A stretch of 64,000 nucleotides of DNA from Phytophthora sp. 'mugwort' (taxonomy: Eukaryota; Oomycota; Peronosporomycetes; Peronosporales; Peronosporaceae), in contig JAUCEF010000002.1 in NCBI GenBank assembly GCA_033558025.1, forward strand, positions 1,984,001 to 2,048,000, given 5' to 3'. A model generated the notes under the pieces. The model ran no database searches and was not told the DNA's origin. It saw nothing but the letters and a program-made list of their open reading frames with translations. Of this stretch, positions 63,826 to 64,000 are shown one piece after another (positions within the stretch are counted from its first letter, which is position 1; each line of letters starts with the position of its first letter). The position numbers and the translations under genes were made by a program.

Positions 63826-64000
63826 CTGAGGCGAAAATGGGCCCATTTGGTGGCAACTCAATTCCTAAGTATTCCGGATTTGCCAGTATCATTCTCAATT
63901 TACGGATCAAAGAGCTTACCTGTAGTTAATCCACATGGGCGGTGGAAATAAAAGTCAATGCTAGTGTTGGGCTCGAGTTGCCGGCGCACACTGCGTTCAT

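Noticed and set aside
1..64000. CRISPR arrays, bacterial operons, telomeric repeat arrays
   Set aside because: No regularly spaced repeats or TTTAGGG runs; genes are intron-bearing and eukaryotic.

Overview
This window looks like nuclear DNA from an oomycete, most likely a Phytophthora-type genome. Genes are dense and on both strands. Almost every multi-exon gene has GT-AG introns of about 55-95 bp, and a good match to the oomycete initiator element (TCATTYYNCAWTTT) lies at 1713-1726. The gene content is that of a flagellated, zoospore-forming eukaryote: SPEF2, an RSPH14-like protein, endocytic, Mediator-like, CCR4-NOT and CBP genes. No bacterial operons, rRNA, complete tRNA or CRISPR were seen. 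All products and exon coordinates come from reading the sequence by eye. Spliced lengths were checked to be multiples of three where exons are listed.

Layout. 0-14 kb: a mitochondrial DUF202-like membrane protein (-), an 847-aa protein whose N-terminus looks like a TPP1-type OB fold (+), NECAP endocytic adaptor (-), membrane-anchored S28 serine peptidase (+), SLC35/TPT sugar transporter (-), a poorly resolved possible XRCC2-like gene (-) and a DYRK-family kinase (+). 14-23 kb: a small unknown gene, the nine-exon flagellar gene SPEF2, a small membrane protein, the RCHY1/Pirh2 ubiquitin ligase and a small FCS-type zinc protein. 23-37 kb: cytosolic isoleucyl-tRNA synthetase, a mitochondrial carrier, a nearly 2-kb gene-poor gap, a membrane J-domain protein, two tandem serine racemase paralogues and CNOT3. 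37-49 kb: a possible Mediator tail subunit, an unknown beta-rich protein, an acidic protein, a CBP/p300-type acetyltransferase, a two-RGS plus DENN protein, a polysaccharide deacetylase-like membrane protein and ADF/cofilin. 49-56.6 kb: two tandem ARM-repeat genes (one RSPH14-like) only 13 bp apart, then a C2-domain protein with a Pro/Tyr/Gly-rich tail.

From 56.6 kb to the end the window is transposon territory. A pogo/Tigger-like element (56646-58388) has 23-bp terminal inverted repeats, a TA target duplication and a frameshifted transposase. A Mutator-like element (58568-63815) has 22-bp terminal repeats and a perfect 10-bp target duplication. It carries a FAR1-type transposase plus a ULP1-type cysteine protease domain, and is decayed by frameshifts and by loss of a catalytic aspartate.

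The most original signals are the possible oomycete TPP1/shelterin-type protein, the RGS-RGS-DENN fusion (G-protein signalling joined to a Rab-GEF fold), the serine racemase duplication with an altered PLP loop, and the delimited MULE-ULP1 element.
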